Below, piece after piece: positions 7,193 through 15,801 of a stretch of DNA of 64,000 nt (position 1 is the first letter of the stretch; each line of letters starts with the position of its first letter). The translations under genes were made by a program, and so were the position numbers. The notes under the pieces are model-generated. The model was not told the DNA's origin and ran no database searches. It was given only the letters and a program-made list of their open reading frames with translations. The DNA is from Acidobacteria bacterium Ga0074141 (GTDB lineage: Bacteria > Acidobacteriota > Blastocatellia > Pyrinomonadales > Pyrinomonadaceae), in the NCBI GenBank assembly GCA_001464665.1, contig LNDP01000014.1, positions 62,001-126,000 of the forward strand. Reading direction: 5' to 3'.

Positions 7193-8141
7193 CTGGTTTC
7201 GGCAAACTTGCCTTACGGCCGATTGGCTTCGTCAAATCCGCTGCAACGAAGGAACCTCGCTTCTTTTTCGGCAGGTCCGTTGGGTCCCATTTTTCAGCAA
7301 AGTAATCACGAATGTTCTCTGCATTATTCAATGTACGCGTTGTCACTTTGTTGCTTGCGGCCAAGCTTAGAAACTTCTGAAAGAAAGGGATGAATTCCGA
7401 CTGTGTTGTCTTGATACGATATCCGTGCTCTTCATCGCGCTCCGTATGGATGATTTCGCGACCCACTGTGGATTCGAAGAGCCTCTCAAGCGTGCTGATA
7501 GCCTTCGTCCTCGGATCGTCGATTTTCTCCTTGACTTCTGGCGGCAAATCGACCGACCGAGCCAATTCGACAATTGCCCGCGTCTCGCGGGCAGAACGCA
7601 CTTCGCTCGCAGTAAAGCCGAGCTCAGTGAGAAGTTCTTCTTTCGTATATCCCTCGTCAAGTTTTTCTAAAACGAAGCGGGCTCGGTTTTCGGCCTGCCA
7701 GGCCAAGACCGGTGTACCAACGTGCCGACCCGCAACCTGCTTGTCTGTCGCTTTGCGGTTAGGAGCAACTGTAACTGGCACCTGTTTTATGTCTGCCTTG
7801 GACAATTTGCCCGATAGACGTTCCACAGCCCGCTTTGCAGTTCCAGTTAGCAGCGAGGGGTCTCGAAGTGCCATTAGCGCCGCAAGTCGACGGTTACCTT
7901 CAATCACGGTGTAACGGGTTCCGTCTCGAATAGCTAAAAGCGGTTCATTTGGAAAATAACCGCGATTCGCAATGCTCTCCGCGACTTCAAGTGCCTTGTC
8001 GTATTGGAAGAGATACTGGACGATTTCTTTCGGAGAATAATTTGTGGCGATGCCACCCAGACGGGGGTTCTTAACGTCAAGGTCTAAGCTGGCGACGTAA
8101 ATCGACCTTGTCGTCCAATTGGACGTTCTCGATACTGCCAT
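7110..8141 (-). CDS. ParB/Srx-fold N-terminal domain protein
   Basis: 343 aa from ATG 8141, chosen because GGAGG lies 9 nt upstream on the minus strand; a longer frame reaches 8222. Residues 14-120 resemble a ParB-like nuclease domain with the signature VIEGNRRLAALMAL at 79-92 (the GxxRR pocket). The middle is helical. The C-terminal ~25 residues (KPATPPKPPPPSAPKAAA) come from translating the duplicated ATPase 3' end in another frame, so the native C terminus was probably replaced. Third gene of a minus-strand module with 8194 and 8729. Function unknown; such domains occur in DNA-modification and defence loci. Confidence 0.75.
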   Translation of the reverse strand: MAVSRTSNWTTRSIYVASLDLDVKNPRLGGIATNYSPKEIVQYLFQYDKALEVAESIANRGYFPNEPLLAIRDGTRYTVIEGNRRLAALMALRDPSLLTGTAKRAVERLSGKLSKADIKQVPVTVAPNRKATDKQVAGRHVGTPVLAWQAENRARFVLEKLDEGYTKEELLTELGFTASEVRSARETRAIVELARSVDLPPEVKEKIDDPRTKAISTLERLFESTVGREIIHTERDEEHGYRIKTTQSEFIPFFQKFLSLAASNKVTTRTLNNAENIRDYFAEKWDPTDLPKKKRGSFVAADLTKPIGRKASLPKPATPPKPPPPSAPKAAASAKCPAPPAPP

Positions 8142-8193
8142 GGTTGTGGGCCTCCATACATAAATTCTTGTAATACTACCACAAACTTCAAAA

Positions 8194-8736
8194 TTAGGGC
8201 CCGTCTTGACGGGCTTCTTCAATCATTTCGATCCATAGCTTTAGCGTAAGGTCTTCGCGATCTTCATTACGTACGTAGACGCGGAGTTCGTCATAATAGC
8301 GTTGCTTCAGTATCTCGAGATCTAAAGGGACGACGAGCGCAAGGTGTTTGACGTCGTCGCGATCGCGTTCGATATTTCGTTCGATCTTACTGAGGGCAAT
8401 GTCATAAGGATCGAGAGAGAAGAGGCGCAGGCGCTCGAAAGTTCTCGGGAAAATTTCTGTCAGACGGTCTTCGTAGTTTTCCGGCAGCTGCGCGATGGTA
8501 GCGTGGTCGAGATAAACCTTATGCTTTTTATGAAGCGGACTCCCTTCGCCAGCACGAGCAAGAAGCCCCGGCTCTGTTCGGACGGTCGAAATTGAATCGA
8601 GGTCGGAAGTTGATCTTTTTGCACCGTATATGACTGTGACAACAAAACCTCCTAGACAGTGGAAGTGCGTTTCATTCGCTACGAAATCATCGATATCCCG
8701 TAAGAACGACAGCCATGGTTCTGGTGGTTTAAGCAT
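8194..8736 (-). CDS. Nucleotidyltransferase-like protein (DUF6036/AbiEii-like toxin candidate)
   Basis: 180 aa. It has the minimal nucleotidyltransferase pattern GGFVVTVIYGAKRSTSDLDS (residues about 29-48) and the later DIALSKIERNIERDRDDVKHL helix seen in DUF6036/AbiEii-type proteins. Its start overlaps the end of the HTH gene by 8 bp, suggesting a coupled antitoxin-toxin pair. The expected activity is nucleotide transfer to RNA or protein, by family analogy only. Confidence 0.75.
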   Translation of the reverse strand: MLKPPEPWLSFLRDIDDFVANETHFHCLGGFVVTVIYGAKRSTSDLDSISTVRTEPGLLARAGEGSPLHKKHKVYLDHATIAQLPENYEDRLTEIFPRTFERLRLFSLDPYDIALSKIERNIERDRDDVKHLALVVPLDLEILKQRYYDELRVYVRNEDREDLTLKLWIEMIEEARQDGP

Positions 8737-9418
8737 ACTGTAAATGTTGCGGAGAAAGATCAGTTAGCAGCCGCCATTGCTTTGCTCCTTCGGGTCGGTG
8801 AGATGTGAGCCAGTTTCTCTCCGTACGCGTCATCGTTTCATTGCAAAGCGTATCCTCGCGCGCGAGCATCGAACGTTCAAGTTCGCCCTCTTGCTTTTTG
8901 AGCACAGATACCGCCTCGGACTGGCCTTCGCGTTCAGCAACGCGCCGTGCCACATGTGTGACGTAACCAAGTCGGTTTTGAAGATCATACATTTTTGCCG
9001 TGCGCGTCACCTCATTCCAGCGCATATCCAAGAAATTCAGCACGAGCCACGGAAGTGCTTCGACAAGCCGTGCATCCCGCTTCCGGGAATTAAGAGCACT
9101 TAGCAGCACATCCGCCGGGTTCATCCGGCGAGCACGTTTTCGCTTTAAATGAGCGAAGCCAGAGTAACCAAGATCAGCAAGATCCGAAGCAAGCTGATCA
9201 TCCGACAGCGTCGGCAACTTACCTGATGATAGATTTGTCGGCATCTCGAGAGGAAGTTTGAAAAACTCTGCCGCTTTTCGCTGCAGACGATCTGTGAGTG
9301 GCCGCCTTCCTGTTTCCACTAGAGAAAGATAGCTCTGCGACATACCGAGAGCGGCTGCCGTCTCGTACTGTGAAAGCTTGTTTTCCCTTCGATATTTCTT
9401 TAACTGTTTCCCGGTCAT
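8729..9418 (-). CDS. XRE-family HTH protein, likely antitoxin/regulator
   Basis: 229 aa. An N-terminal Cro/cI-type HTH (residues 1-58: KKYRRENKLSQYETAAALG, SQSYLSLVETGRRPL) is followed by about 150 aa rich in Arg and Leu with no family I recognise. It is the first gene of the HTH/nucleotidyltransferase/ParB-like set and overlaps the next gene. It probably autoregulates the set and neutralises the 8194 product. Confidence 0.8.
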   Translation of the reverse strand: MTGKQLKKYRRENKLSQYETAAALGMSQSYLSLVETGRRPLTDRLQRKAAEFFKLPLEMPTNLSSGKLPTLSDDQLASDLADLGYSGFAHLKRKRARRMNPADVLLSALNSRKRDARLVEALPWLVLNFLDMRWNEVTRTAKMYDLQNRLGYVTHVARRVAEREGQSEAVSVLKKQEGELERSMLAREDTLCNETMTRTERNWLTSHRPEGAKQWRLLTDLSPQHLQYA

Positions 9419-9508
9419 AATACCTCCGACTAAAAGTATAGACGAACTGAATAATTATTACAAGTATGTAATATTCTACCGTCAACTTAATTTGGTCGCA
9501 ACATTCAC

Positions 9509-9772
9509 CTAACCATTCTCCCGGTCGCGGGAGAAGCCTAGGTCGATGATGGCGGGGAGGTCTGGGCGGATTTTGGTGAGGAAGGCTTGCCGGTGTTTCG
9601 GCGGCGCTCGACCTGCGGGATAGAAGCTGGAGTAGGTGGGCCGGGGTTTGTTGGGTTTGGCGGGCGATCGGGTTACAGGGTCGGTCTGGGTTTTTGGTCT
9701 TTCAGCGTTTTGCTGAACTCGACGAGGGCCGAATGGCGGTTGCGGGCGGGAACTTTTTTTGGTTTTTGGCAT
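9509..9772 (-). CDS. Short Pro/Arg-rich ORF, uncertain
   Basis: 87 codons from ATG 9772, basic and proline-rich, ending RAPPKHRQAFLTKIRPDL..IIDLGFSRDRENG. It is divergent from the 9783 gene with a 10-bp gap. The tail resembles the fragment at 6957-7045, which is the only support that it was ever a protein. No domain is recognised. It accounts for most of the 9419-9782 gap; the rest of that gap (9419-9508) is AT-rich and likely holds the promoter of the HTH gene. Confidence 0.3.
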   Translation of the reverse strand: MPKTKKSSRPQPPFGPRRVQQNAERPKTQTDPVTRSPAKPNKPRPTYSSFYPAGRAPPKHRQAFLTKIRPDLPAIIDLGFSRDRENG

Positions 9773-9782
9773 CTAAGGTTGT

Positions 9783-10394
9783 ATGAAACGAGTAATGATG
9801 AGGTTTGGGGCGTTTGTGGTGGCGTTGGTTGTTGGGATGCAGGCTGCGGGGTTTGTGCGGGGTCTGGCAGAAGCCGGTTTGGGTTCCGGCTCCTGGTCGC
9901 CGCCCCCGAGTGACCAAGTGTGGGCAATTGAGCCGCCGGTCGCGAATGAGCGGGGAAGCTACGAGGAGCCTTCTCGGGCGGAGCCCGCTGCGGGAGTTCT
10001 GATCACATATATTGGGGCTTCGTCGGCAAACGCGTATGGCGTGCCTGCGATGCGGTTCCTCATCTATAACGGCTCGGCAGAACCGCTCGGCTGTATCGGC
10101 TATGACGGCGTTTGCCATTCGCCTGCGATCTTGATCGACGGGATCAACCAGAAGGGCTTTTACTGTATGAACGGTTCGTTGGAATATTTTATTGAGCCGG
10201 GAGCTACCGCCGAGCTCGAGGTTTTCCCGCATGACGTAAACAGAGTGCCGGAAAAGCGGGAGCAAATGAGCGTCGGGTACGAGTTCCGGCTGGAGGGCCG
10301 TGAGACCGTGCAGTACTTTGCCGAACCGATGACGCTGCCGCCCGATTTCAGAGACGCGATCCGCGAGGACATGAAAGAACGGGGCGGTTACTAA
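9783..10394 (+). CDS. Secreted protein of unknown function
   Basis: 203 aa. An N-terminal hydrophobic signal-like segment (MRFGAFVVALVVGMQAAGF) is followed by a Gly/Ser/Pro linker and a compact region with four Cys (LGCIGYDGVC, FYCMNG) that may form disulfides. No family recognised. It ends in a clear terminator and stands alone between the HTH module and the AAA ATPase, inside the interval bounded by the duplicated ATPase ends. Confidence 0.7.
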   Translation: MKRVMMRFGAFVVALVVGMQAAGFVRGLAEAGLGSGSWSPPPSDQVWAIEPPVANERGSYEEPSRAEPAAGVLITYIGASSANAYGVPAMRFLIYNGSAEPLGCIGYDGVCHSPAILIDGINQKGFYCMNGSLEYFIEPGATAELEVFPHDVNRVPEKREQMSVGYEFRLEGRETVQYFAEPMTLPPDFRDAIREDMKERGGY

Positions 10395-10425
10395 AATCGG
10401 GACCGCACGCAGATCGACCAAAAGT

Positions 10426-10451
10426 GCCCGCGAAAGACCGCGGGCCTTTTT
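10426..10451 (+). terminator. Intrinsic terminator after 9783-10394
   Basis: Stem GCCCGCG (10426-10432) / CGCGGGC (10439-10445) with a 6-nt loop, followed by a T-rich run. It is placed 31 bp after the stop codon. Confidence 0.85.
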
Positions 10452-10517
10452 GTTTTCATAAGCGGATGGGGCGGATGGGTATTGCGGGTTTGGTTGGGGC
10501 TGCATGCGACCGATCGG

Positions 10518-10588
10518 CGAACTGGCCGCCCGCTTACGCAGGCGGTTCTGACAGGCGGCCCGAGTGATGGGCGAACTGGCCGCCCGCT
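10518..10588. repeat. Palindromic repeat family B, one full and one half copy
   Basis: A full copy at 10518-10550 (CGAACTGGCCGCCCGC, then CGCAGGCGGTTCTG) and a truncated copy at 10572-10588. The same element recurs at 36693-36725, 24611-24642 (inside kmo) and 41079-41102. The arms pair as GCCGCC/GGCGG with a short loop. It lies downstream of a terminator in a gap of about 270 bp; the rest of the gap (10589-10661) shows nothing else I can name. Confidence 0.6.
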
Positions 10589-10661
10589 GCTCCCACCACC
10601 CCGTCAGCGGAAGCCGCTGCCACCCCTCCTCGGGCAGGAGGGGAGTTGGCGGTTGTGACTG

Positions 10662-10792
10662 GTTATTTGTTGAGGTAGCGGAGGTAGGAGCCGTCTAGGA
10701 GGCCTTCGGTTAGGACGGTGCGGGCGGAGCGGGACATTTGGCGTTGGCGGCGGCTTTCGGCGCGGAGGGCGGCGGCGGCCTCGGCGGCGTGG
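10662..10792 (-). repeat. Duplicated 3' end of the AAA ATPase gene (right copy, in the intact gene)
   Basis: Partner of 7060-7192. This copy is the genuine C-terminal coding end (SRSARTVLTEGLLDGSYLRYL) of the ATPase gene. See the left copy for differences. Confidence 0.85.
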
Positions 10793-11883
10793 TCGCGGGT
10801 GAGTTCGGGTTCATCGCCGAGGCCGATGAATTCGAGGCCGAGAAAGCTGGCGGGACCGAGCCGGCGATCGTCGGAGATGAAAGCGGGGTCGGCGGAGTCG
10901 CGGGCGTTGGCGGCGGGCAGTTCGCGGCGGCCGCGGTCGGCGGAGATCACACGCGGGCCGGAGCTCGGAAGTGCGAGCGAGGCCGGGCGGTTGAAGGCCG
11001 TTTCAAAATGCGGGCCGGGCAGTTTGCCGATGCGAAAGACGGGCGTTTCGGCGACGAGCGGGCGGGTGCGGGACTTTAGGTGCTTGACGTAACGCAGGTC
11101 CGGGCCGAGCGTGCTCCGGCCGAGCGCGAAGATGCTGTCTGCGACCTCGGCGGCGCCCGATCCGCCGAGCAGATCCGCGAGGCTGAGCGGCCCGGGGCGG
11201 CGACGCATGCGGCCATGGGCGAGCAGCAGCACCGAAAGCCGACGCTTGCCGGCGAAGTATTTGATGGTCCGCAGCGCCCGTGCGGCGCTCCGGTTGGCGG
11301 CGAAGTAGGTGATGTCGTCGAGGATGAAGATCGGGGCACGCTCGGCCTCGAGCTCGCCGAGGATCGCGTTCTGCGTGTAAACGCCGAGGCCGTGTTTGCC
11401 GGCGGTCGCGGGGCTGAAAAAGGGGTCGAACGCACAACGGAGAAAGCGCTTTGAGAACCGGTAATTCCACAGCCGGCCCGAGGGCAGCCGCGTCGAATAA
11501 ATCTCGCGGAAGAGCGCGTCGGAGCGTTCGAGGTCAAAGTAAAGCACGCGTCGGCCGGGAAGCGGCTCGCGGCCCGGCAGCGGATAGGCGGTCCCGCGGG
11601 CGATGAGCTCGGCGATCTGCGTGGCGAGGATGCTCTTGCCCGTGCCCGCCTCGGCGAAGAGCACCGCGACCTCGCCTTCACGCCAATAATCACCAAAAAG
11701 CGGCCTCGACGTCGACCTCAGAATCCCCGACGGCCCGCCGGGCGATACAACGAACGGACTCGGCTCGCCCCAATCGCGATCGCTGGCACCCTTCGGAGGC
11801 TTCGGCAGCTTAGGCTCCTCGGGCTCCCAGCCGATCGCACTGTCGTATCTATCAACGTCATAATCGTCATCATCTTCTTCCAT
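10663..11883 (-). CDS. RecA/RepA-like AAA family ATPase
   Basis: 406 aa from ATG 11883; the open frame extends to 12087 but would run back into the upstream region of the divergent gene. After an acidic, proline-rich N terminus comes Walker A AEAGTGKS at 77-84, a strand ending RVLYFDLE, Walker B APIFILDDITYF, and LLLAHGRMRRRPGPLSLADLL typical of RepA-like AAA_25 ATPases. The C-terminal tail is Arg-rich. DNA-dependent or mobile-element ATPase is the family expectation; no replication or recombinase partner is adjacent. Its 3' end is duplicated at 7060-7192. Confidence 0.75.
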   Translation of the reverse strand: MEEDDDDYDVDRYDSAIGWEPEEPKLPKPPKGASDRDWGEPSPFVVSPGGPSGILRSTSRPLFGDYWREGEVAVLFAEAGTGKSILATQIAELIARGTAYPLPGREPLPGRRVLYFDLERSDALFREIYSTRLPSGRLWNYRFSKRFLRCAFDPFFSPATAGKHGLGVYTQNAILGELEAERAPIFILDDITYFAANRSAARALRTIKYFAGKRRLSVLLLAHGRMRRRPGPLSLADLLGGSGAAEVADSIFALGRSTLGPDLRYVKHLKSRTRPLVAETPVFRIGKLPGPHFETAFNRPASLALPSSGPRVISADRGRRELPAANARDSADPAFISDDRRLGPASFLGLEFIGLGDEPELTRDHAAEAAAALRAESRRQRQMSRSARTVLTEGLLDGSYLRYLNK

Positions 11884-12102
11884 ACGTTGCAATAGAGTGC
11901 CAGATGTTGCGACGATGGTCAAGTGTGTTATGTATGAGATGCCAGGGCTACACGAGATTTCGGCGGAATGCACGATATCGGGCGGGGGAAGTGTAGGGAG
12001 TTGGTACATTTGGCGGGGTTTGCTGGGAAATGCTTGAGCGGAACGGCAGTTGCAACCTTCAATGGTGTCCACGCTCAGACCAGGCATTTTTGGAGGAAAC
12101 CT

Positions 12103-13578
12103 ATGCGTACAAGATTAGGAATAATGGCGGCTTTGGCCGTCGGCGGTGCTCTATTTATTGGAGCCGCTGACGTCTCCGCCCAAGGACGCGGCAATGGCAA
12201 AGGCCGCGGCGGCGATAAGGGCGGCGGAAAGCCGGAACGGGCTGAGCAGCAGCAGAAACGAGGCGACCGAGAGGCTCGGGGCCAGCAGCGTCGGAGCGAT
12301 GACGAAGGCCGTCGCAAGCAGGCACAGAGCGACCAAAACTCACGCCAGCAGCAGCGTCGGAGCGATATGGAGTCGCGTCGGCAGCAGGCGCAGAGCGACC
12401 AGAACTCACGCCAGCAACAACGTCGGAGCGATATGGAAGCGCGGCGGCAGCAGATCGAAAGCGATCGAAATTCGCGCGAGCAGCAGCGTCGGAGCGACAT
12501 GGAATCACGCCGGCAGCAGGAGTGGAGCGACCGCCAGAACCGCGGTCAGCAGAGTCGGGGCGATGATCGACGCCGCTCGGCACGCAAGGAAAACGGCACG
12601 CCCTACTGGGCAAACCGCAATTACGAACGGCCGGCAGAAAACCGCGTCCGGCGAGAAACGCGCCGCGACCGGAAAGATATTATAAAGGCCCAGCGAGAGT
12701 ACGACCGTGACTATCGCAGAGCGACAAGGGAACGTAACCGCGATTATCGACAGGACGTTCGCAGAGATCGCCAGCGTGATTACCGCAGCGACCGTCGTGT
12801 GCCGGAGCTTTGGTCGGGACGTACGACTTGGGCCGGACCGCAGACGTGGACGAACCAGCCGATCTATCGCAGCCGTGGCTATGACTACGACCGCCAAAAT
12901 GGTTACTACGAAACGCGGCAGTATCCTCAGGGCGTGATCGATGACCGATACTACTACGAGGACGATCGCTACAACGATAATTACTACGGCGACGATTATT
13001 ACGGCGACGACTACAACAACGGCGGCGGCAATTGGAAGGACATCTTGCTCCGCACGGTGCTTTCAGCCTTCCTCGGCGGGCAGGGATTTGATTCGGCAAT
13101 GCCGTACAATTCGCAGCCTGAATACGCCAATTATCAGGGGTATGCGTCGCCCGTTTTTGCGGACAACAATTACCAGCAAGCGTATTACGACGATGCCGGT
13201 TACTATGGCGGCAACGAACAGCAGAGCGGCTCGCAATATGGGCCGATGATCGTTGGCGTGGCGGATCAGTTCTCGGGCGGCTACGTCAGCGATCTGCTAG
13301 CACGGACGCTTGCGACCGGATACTATCAGGGGCTGATGGAAGGCCAGAATGCCCGGCAGCAAGGCATTTATGACGAGTATTACACCGAGCCGTACGCCTA
13401 TGCGGGTGACGACTACAGCATGTGCTCGGTCAGCCTTGGCGAACGCCGGCAGCTGATGGCCGAGGGCTATGAGCTTGGCTATCGCGACGCATTGCTTCAG
13501 CAGCAGTCGCAGGGCGGTTATCAGGAAACGCCTGCCTATTTTGACCTTGTCAGCCTCGCGCTTGGCAATGTTCTCTAA
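12103..13578 (+). CDS. Secreted low-complexity Gln/Arg-repeat protein
   Basis: 491 aa from ATG 12103, preceded by GGAGG at 12092-12096. Signal peptide at residues 1-27 (MRTRLGIMAALAVGG, cleavage after VSAQG). Residues about 45-165 contain four to five imperfect ~22-residue repeats with core RQQQRRSDMESRRQQ, probably a basic helix or coiled coil. An Arg/Tyr-rich stretch with DYRRATRERNRDYR follows, then a Tyr/Asn/Asp-rich region (DDYYGDDYYGDDYNN). The C-terminal ~130 aa look folded. Exported; function unknown. Confidence 0.75.
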   Translation: MRTRLGIMAALAVGGALFIGAADVSAQGRGNGKGRGGDKGGGKPERAEQQQKRGDREARGQQRRSDDEGRRKQAQSDQNSRQQQRRSDMESRRQQAQSDQNSRQQQRRSDMEARRQQIESDRNSREQQRRSDMESRRQQEWSDRQNRGQQSRGDDRRRSARKENGTPYWANRNYERPAENRVRRETRRDRKDIIKAQREYDRDYRRATRERNRDYRQDVRRDRQRDYRSDRRVPELWSGRTTWAGPQTWTNQPIYRSRGYDYDRQNGYYETRQYPQGVIDDRYYYEDDRYNDNYYGDDYYGDDYNNGGGNWKDILLRTVLSAFLGGQGFDSAMPYNSQPEYANYQGYASPVFADNNYQQAYYDDAGYYGGNEQQSGSQYGPMIVGVADQFSGGYVSDLLARTLATGYYQGLMEGQNARQQGIYDEYYTEPYAYAGDDYSMCSVSLGERRQLMAEGYELGYRDALLQQQSQGGYQETPAYFDLVSLALGNVL

Positions 13579-13613
13579 GGGCACTTAATTCAAAAGCTCT
13601 TCCGCACCGCAAT

Positions 13614-13650
13614 AGGGGCGCGAACTTGTAGAAATACGGTTCGCGTCCCT
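13614..13650 (+). terminator. Hairpin between 13578 and 13663, terminator-like
   Basis: Arms 13614-13625 (AGGGGCGCGAAC) and 13639-13650 pair over 12 bp with one G-U pair and a 13-nt loop. There is no clear T run after it, so it may be a weak or Rho-assisted terminator, or a processing site. Confidence 0.35.
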
Positions 13651-13662
13651 AAACTAATTTCA

Positions 13663-14595
13663 ATGAGCGATTACAAGCTTTTCTATTCACCCTATTACTA
13701 TGCCGACATCGGCGAAGGGCACGTTTTCCCGATACGAAAATTCGAGCTGGTTCGCGATCGGCTGATTTGTGAAGGCACACTGCGGAGCGACGAAGTCGTC
13801 GAGCCCGAACCGGCGGCGGTCGAAGACCTCTTGCTGGTGCATACCGAGGATTACGTCACGCGGCTCAGCGAAGGGCGGCTGACGGCGAAAGAGGTTCGCA
13901 AGCTCGGGCTGCCGTGGAGCGAGTCGCTGGTGCGGCGTTCGTTCCATGCGATCTCGGGGACGATCCTAGCGGCACGCGAGGCGGTCGCGGCGGGGATCGC
14001 TTCGAACCTGGCGGGCGGAACGCACCACGCTTACCCGGACCGCGGCGAGGGCTATTGTGTTTTCAACGACGTGGCGGTCGCGATCAGGGTGCTCAAGCGG
14101 GAGCGGCTTGCCGAGCGGTTTTTGATCATCGACCTCGACGTTCATCAGGGCGACGGCACCGCGTTCATCTTTGCGGAGGACGATTCGGTATTTACTTTCT
14201 CAATGCACGGGGCGAAGAACTATCCGCTTTTCAAGCAGGCATCTTCGCTCGACATCGAACTCCCGGATGGCACGGCCGATGCCGAGTATCTCGCGACCCT
14301 CGAGAGCGCGCTTGAGCGGGTCCGCGTCCATTCGCCGGACGTTATCTTTTATCTGGCCGGGGCGGATCCTTTCGCGGGCGATAAGCTCGGGCGGCTTGGG
14401 CTTTCGATCGATGGGCTGCGGCGGCGGGATGAGATGGTGCTCGAATTTGCCCGTGCCGAGAGCACACCAATCGTAACAACGATGAGCGGCGGATATGCGG
14501 CGGAGATCGAGCAAACCGTTGAGATACATAGCAATACGATACGGGCGGTGAAGGCCGTATTTTTCGGCGAACGGGCGAGCGGTGTATCGGTGTGA
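13663..14595 (+). CDS. Histone deacetylase family protein (acetylpolyamine/acetoin-utilisation-like)
   Basis: 310 aa, the usual length for bacterial single-domain HDAC-like enzymes. Motifs: GGTHHAYPDRGEGYCVFND (active-site His pair), LIIDLDVHQGDGT (zinc-binding Asp and His), AGADPFAGDKLG (third zinc ligand) and a C-terminal SGGYA. It hydrolyses an acetyl amide, on acetyl-lysine or acetylpolyamines. It precedes aroK by 13 bp, probably co-transcribed. Confidence 0.92.
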   Translation: MSDYKLFYSPYYYADIGEGHVFPIRKFELVRDRLICEGTLRSDEVVEPEPAAVEDLLLVHTEDYVTRLSEGRLTAKEVRKLGLPWSESLVRRSFHAISGTILAAREAVAAGIASNLAGGTHHAYPDRGEGYCVFNDVAVAIRVLKRERLAERFLIIDLDVHQGDGTAFIFAEDDSVFTFSMHGAKNYPLFKQASSLDIELPDGTADAEYLATLESALERVRVHSPDVIFYLAGADPFAGDKLGRLGLSIDGLRRRDEMVLEFARAESTPIVTTMSGGYAAEIEQTVEIHSNTIRAVKAVFFGERASGVSV

Positions 14596-14608
14596 TACAC
14601 TTTTTGGG

Positions 14609-15121
14609 ATGCCAGAGCAGACCCGCATTGCCCTGACCGGTTTCATGGGAGTCGGAAAGTCGAGCGTCGCACGCCATATTTCAAAGCTTTTGGGCTCTGA
14701 AAGGGCCGACCTTGACCACTTTATTGAGCAGGAAACGAAGCGGAAGATTGCCGATATTCTCAACGATGACGGCCTCGACCGCTACCGTGAGATCGAGGCC
14801 GAAAGCCTCGTAAAACTGCTCGGCGAGACCTCGGCGCAGATCATTTCGCTCGGCGGCGGCACTTGGACGGTCGAAAGGAATCGTGAGGTGATAAAACAGA
14901 ACGGGCTGACGACCGTCTGGCTCGAATCCACCTTTGAACACTGCTGGCAAAACATCCGCAAATCGCGAAAAGAGCGCCCGCTCGCCAAAGACCGCGACAC
15001 TGCATTCAAGCTATTTGAAGAAAGACAGGCGATCTATTGCCTTGCCGACTGGCATTTCATCGTCAAGCCCGGGCTTTCGTCGTATGCCGTTGCCAGTCAG
15101 ATCGTCGAAGAGGTCTTTTAG
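14609..15121 (+). CDS. aroK: Shikimate kinase
   Basis: 170 aa from ATG 14609 (the frame opens at 14582 but the P-loop spacing favours this start). Walker A GFMGVGKSS at about 11-19, the shikimate-binding DLDHFIEQ and YREIEAESL regions, GGGTW loop, and the lid RKSRKERPLA. It phosphorylates shikimate in chorismate synthesis. Length and motif order are normal. It follows the HDAC-like gene. Confidence 0.93.
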   Translation: MPEQTRIALTGFMGVGKSSVARHISKLLGSERADLDHFIEQETKRKIADILNDDGLDRYREIEAESLVKLLGETSAQIISLGGGTWTVERNREVIKQNGLTTVWLESTFEHCWQNIRKSRKERPLAKDRDTAFKLFEERQAIYCLADWHFIVKPGLSSYAVASQIVEEVF

Positions 15122-15300
15122 CGCCCAAGCGAAAGATTTTGGTTGATAAATTTGGTGATTTGCCACAAGATAGAGGCACGCGAATTTTGACCAAGGTCAC
15201 AGAAGGATCGCCGAGCTTTGGCAATCGTCAGCTTTGGGCAAGATAGCGTTTTGCAAACATTTCGTTTGAATCTATTTTGGAAACACTTATGGGAGGGAAG

Positions 15301-15783
15301 ATGAAAGTTAAATACTTAACAGTTTTGGCCATCGCAGCGATGATGTTTCTTGCGGCCTGCGGCAAGAGCGATGCTGACCTGCAGAAAGCAGTTCAGGATA
15401 AGCTGACGGCGGACGGCGTTTCGGGCGTGACGGTGGCGGTCAATGGCGGCGTTGCGACGCTGACCGGCGAGGTTGCCGACATCACGGCAAAGAACAAAGC
15501 ACAGGCTTCGGCAGGTGCGGTCGAGGGCATCAAGTCGGTTACGAACAACCTGACGACGAAGCCGCTTCCGGTCGCGACCCCGGCAGCCTCTGACCCGGCA
15601 CTTACGGGCAAGATCACTGAGAACCTGAAAAAAGCGGGCTGTACCGGGGCGAACGTTGCGGTCGTGAATGGCAAGGTAACGGTTACCGGCGAAGTGCCGA
15701 AAGCGATCTACGGTAAGTGCGTTCAGGAGATAATGCAATCGGGCATCACGGGCATTGACAACCAGCTCAAAGAGGGAAGCTAA
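15301..15783 (+). CDS. Lipoprotein with two BON domains
   Basis: 160 aa from ATG 15301, with GGGAGGGAAG just upstream. Lipobox LAAC near residue 20 marks an exported lipoprotein. Two BON domains follow: LQKAVQDKLTADGVSG..NGGVATLTGEV and a second LTGKITENLKKAGCTG..NGKVTVTGEV. BON domains bind phospholipid or peptidoglycan-associated partners (OsmY, BON-LysM proteins). The next gene, 18 bp on, is a LysM protein, so the pair probably works at the envelope. Confidence 0.88.
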   Translation: MKVKYLTVLAIAAMMFLAACGKSDADLQKAVQDKLTADGVSGVTVAVNGGVATLTGEVADITAKNKAQASAGAVEGIKSVTNNLTTKPLPVATPAASDPALTGKITENLKKAGCTGANVAVVNGKVTVTGEVPKAIYGKCVQEIMQSGITGIDNQLKEGS

Positions 15784-15801
15784 GGAAGGAGGAAAAAGAT
15801 A

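Noticed and set aside
11003-11696. Arg/Ser/Pro-rich frames opposite or shifted within the AAA ATPase gene
   Set aside because: Typical GC-rich shadow frames; the ATPase has clear Walker motifs.
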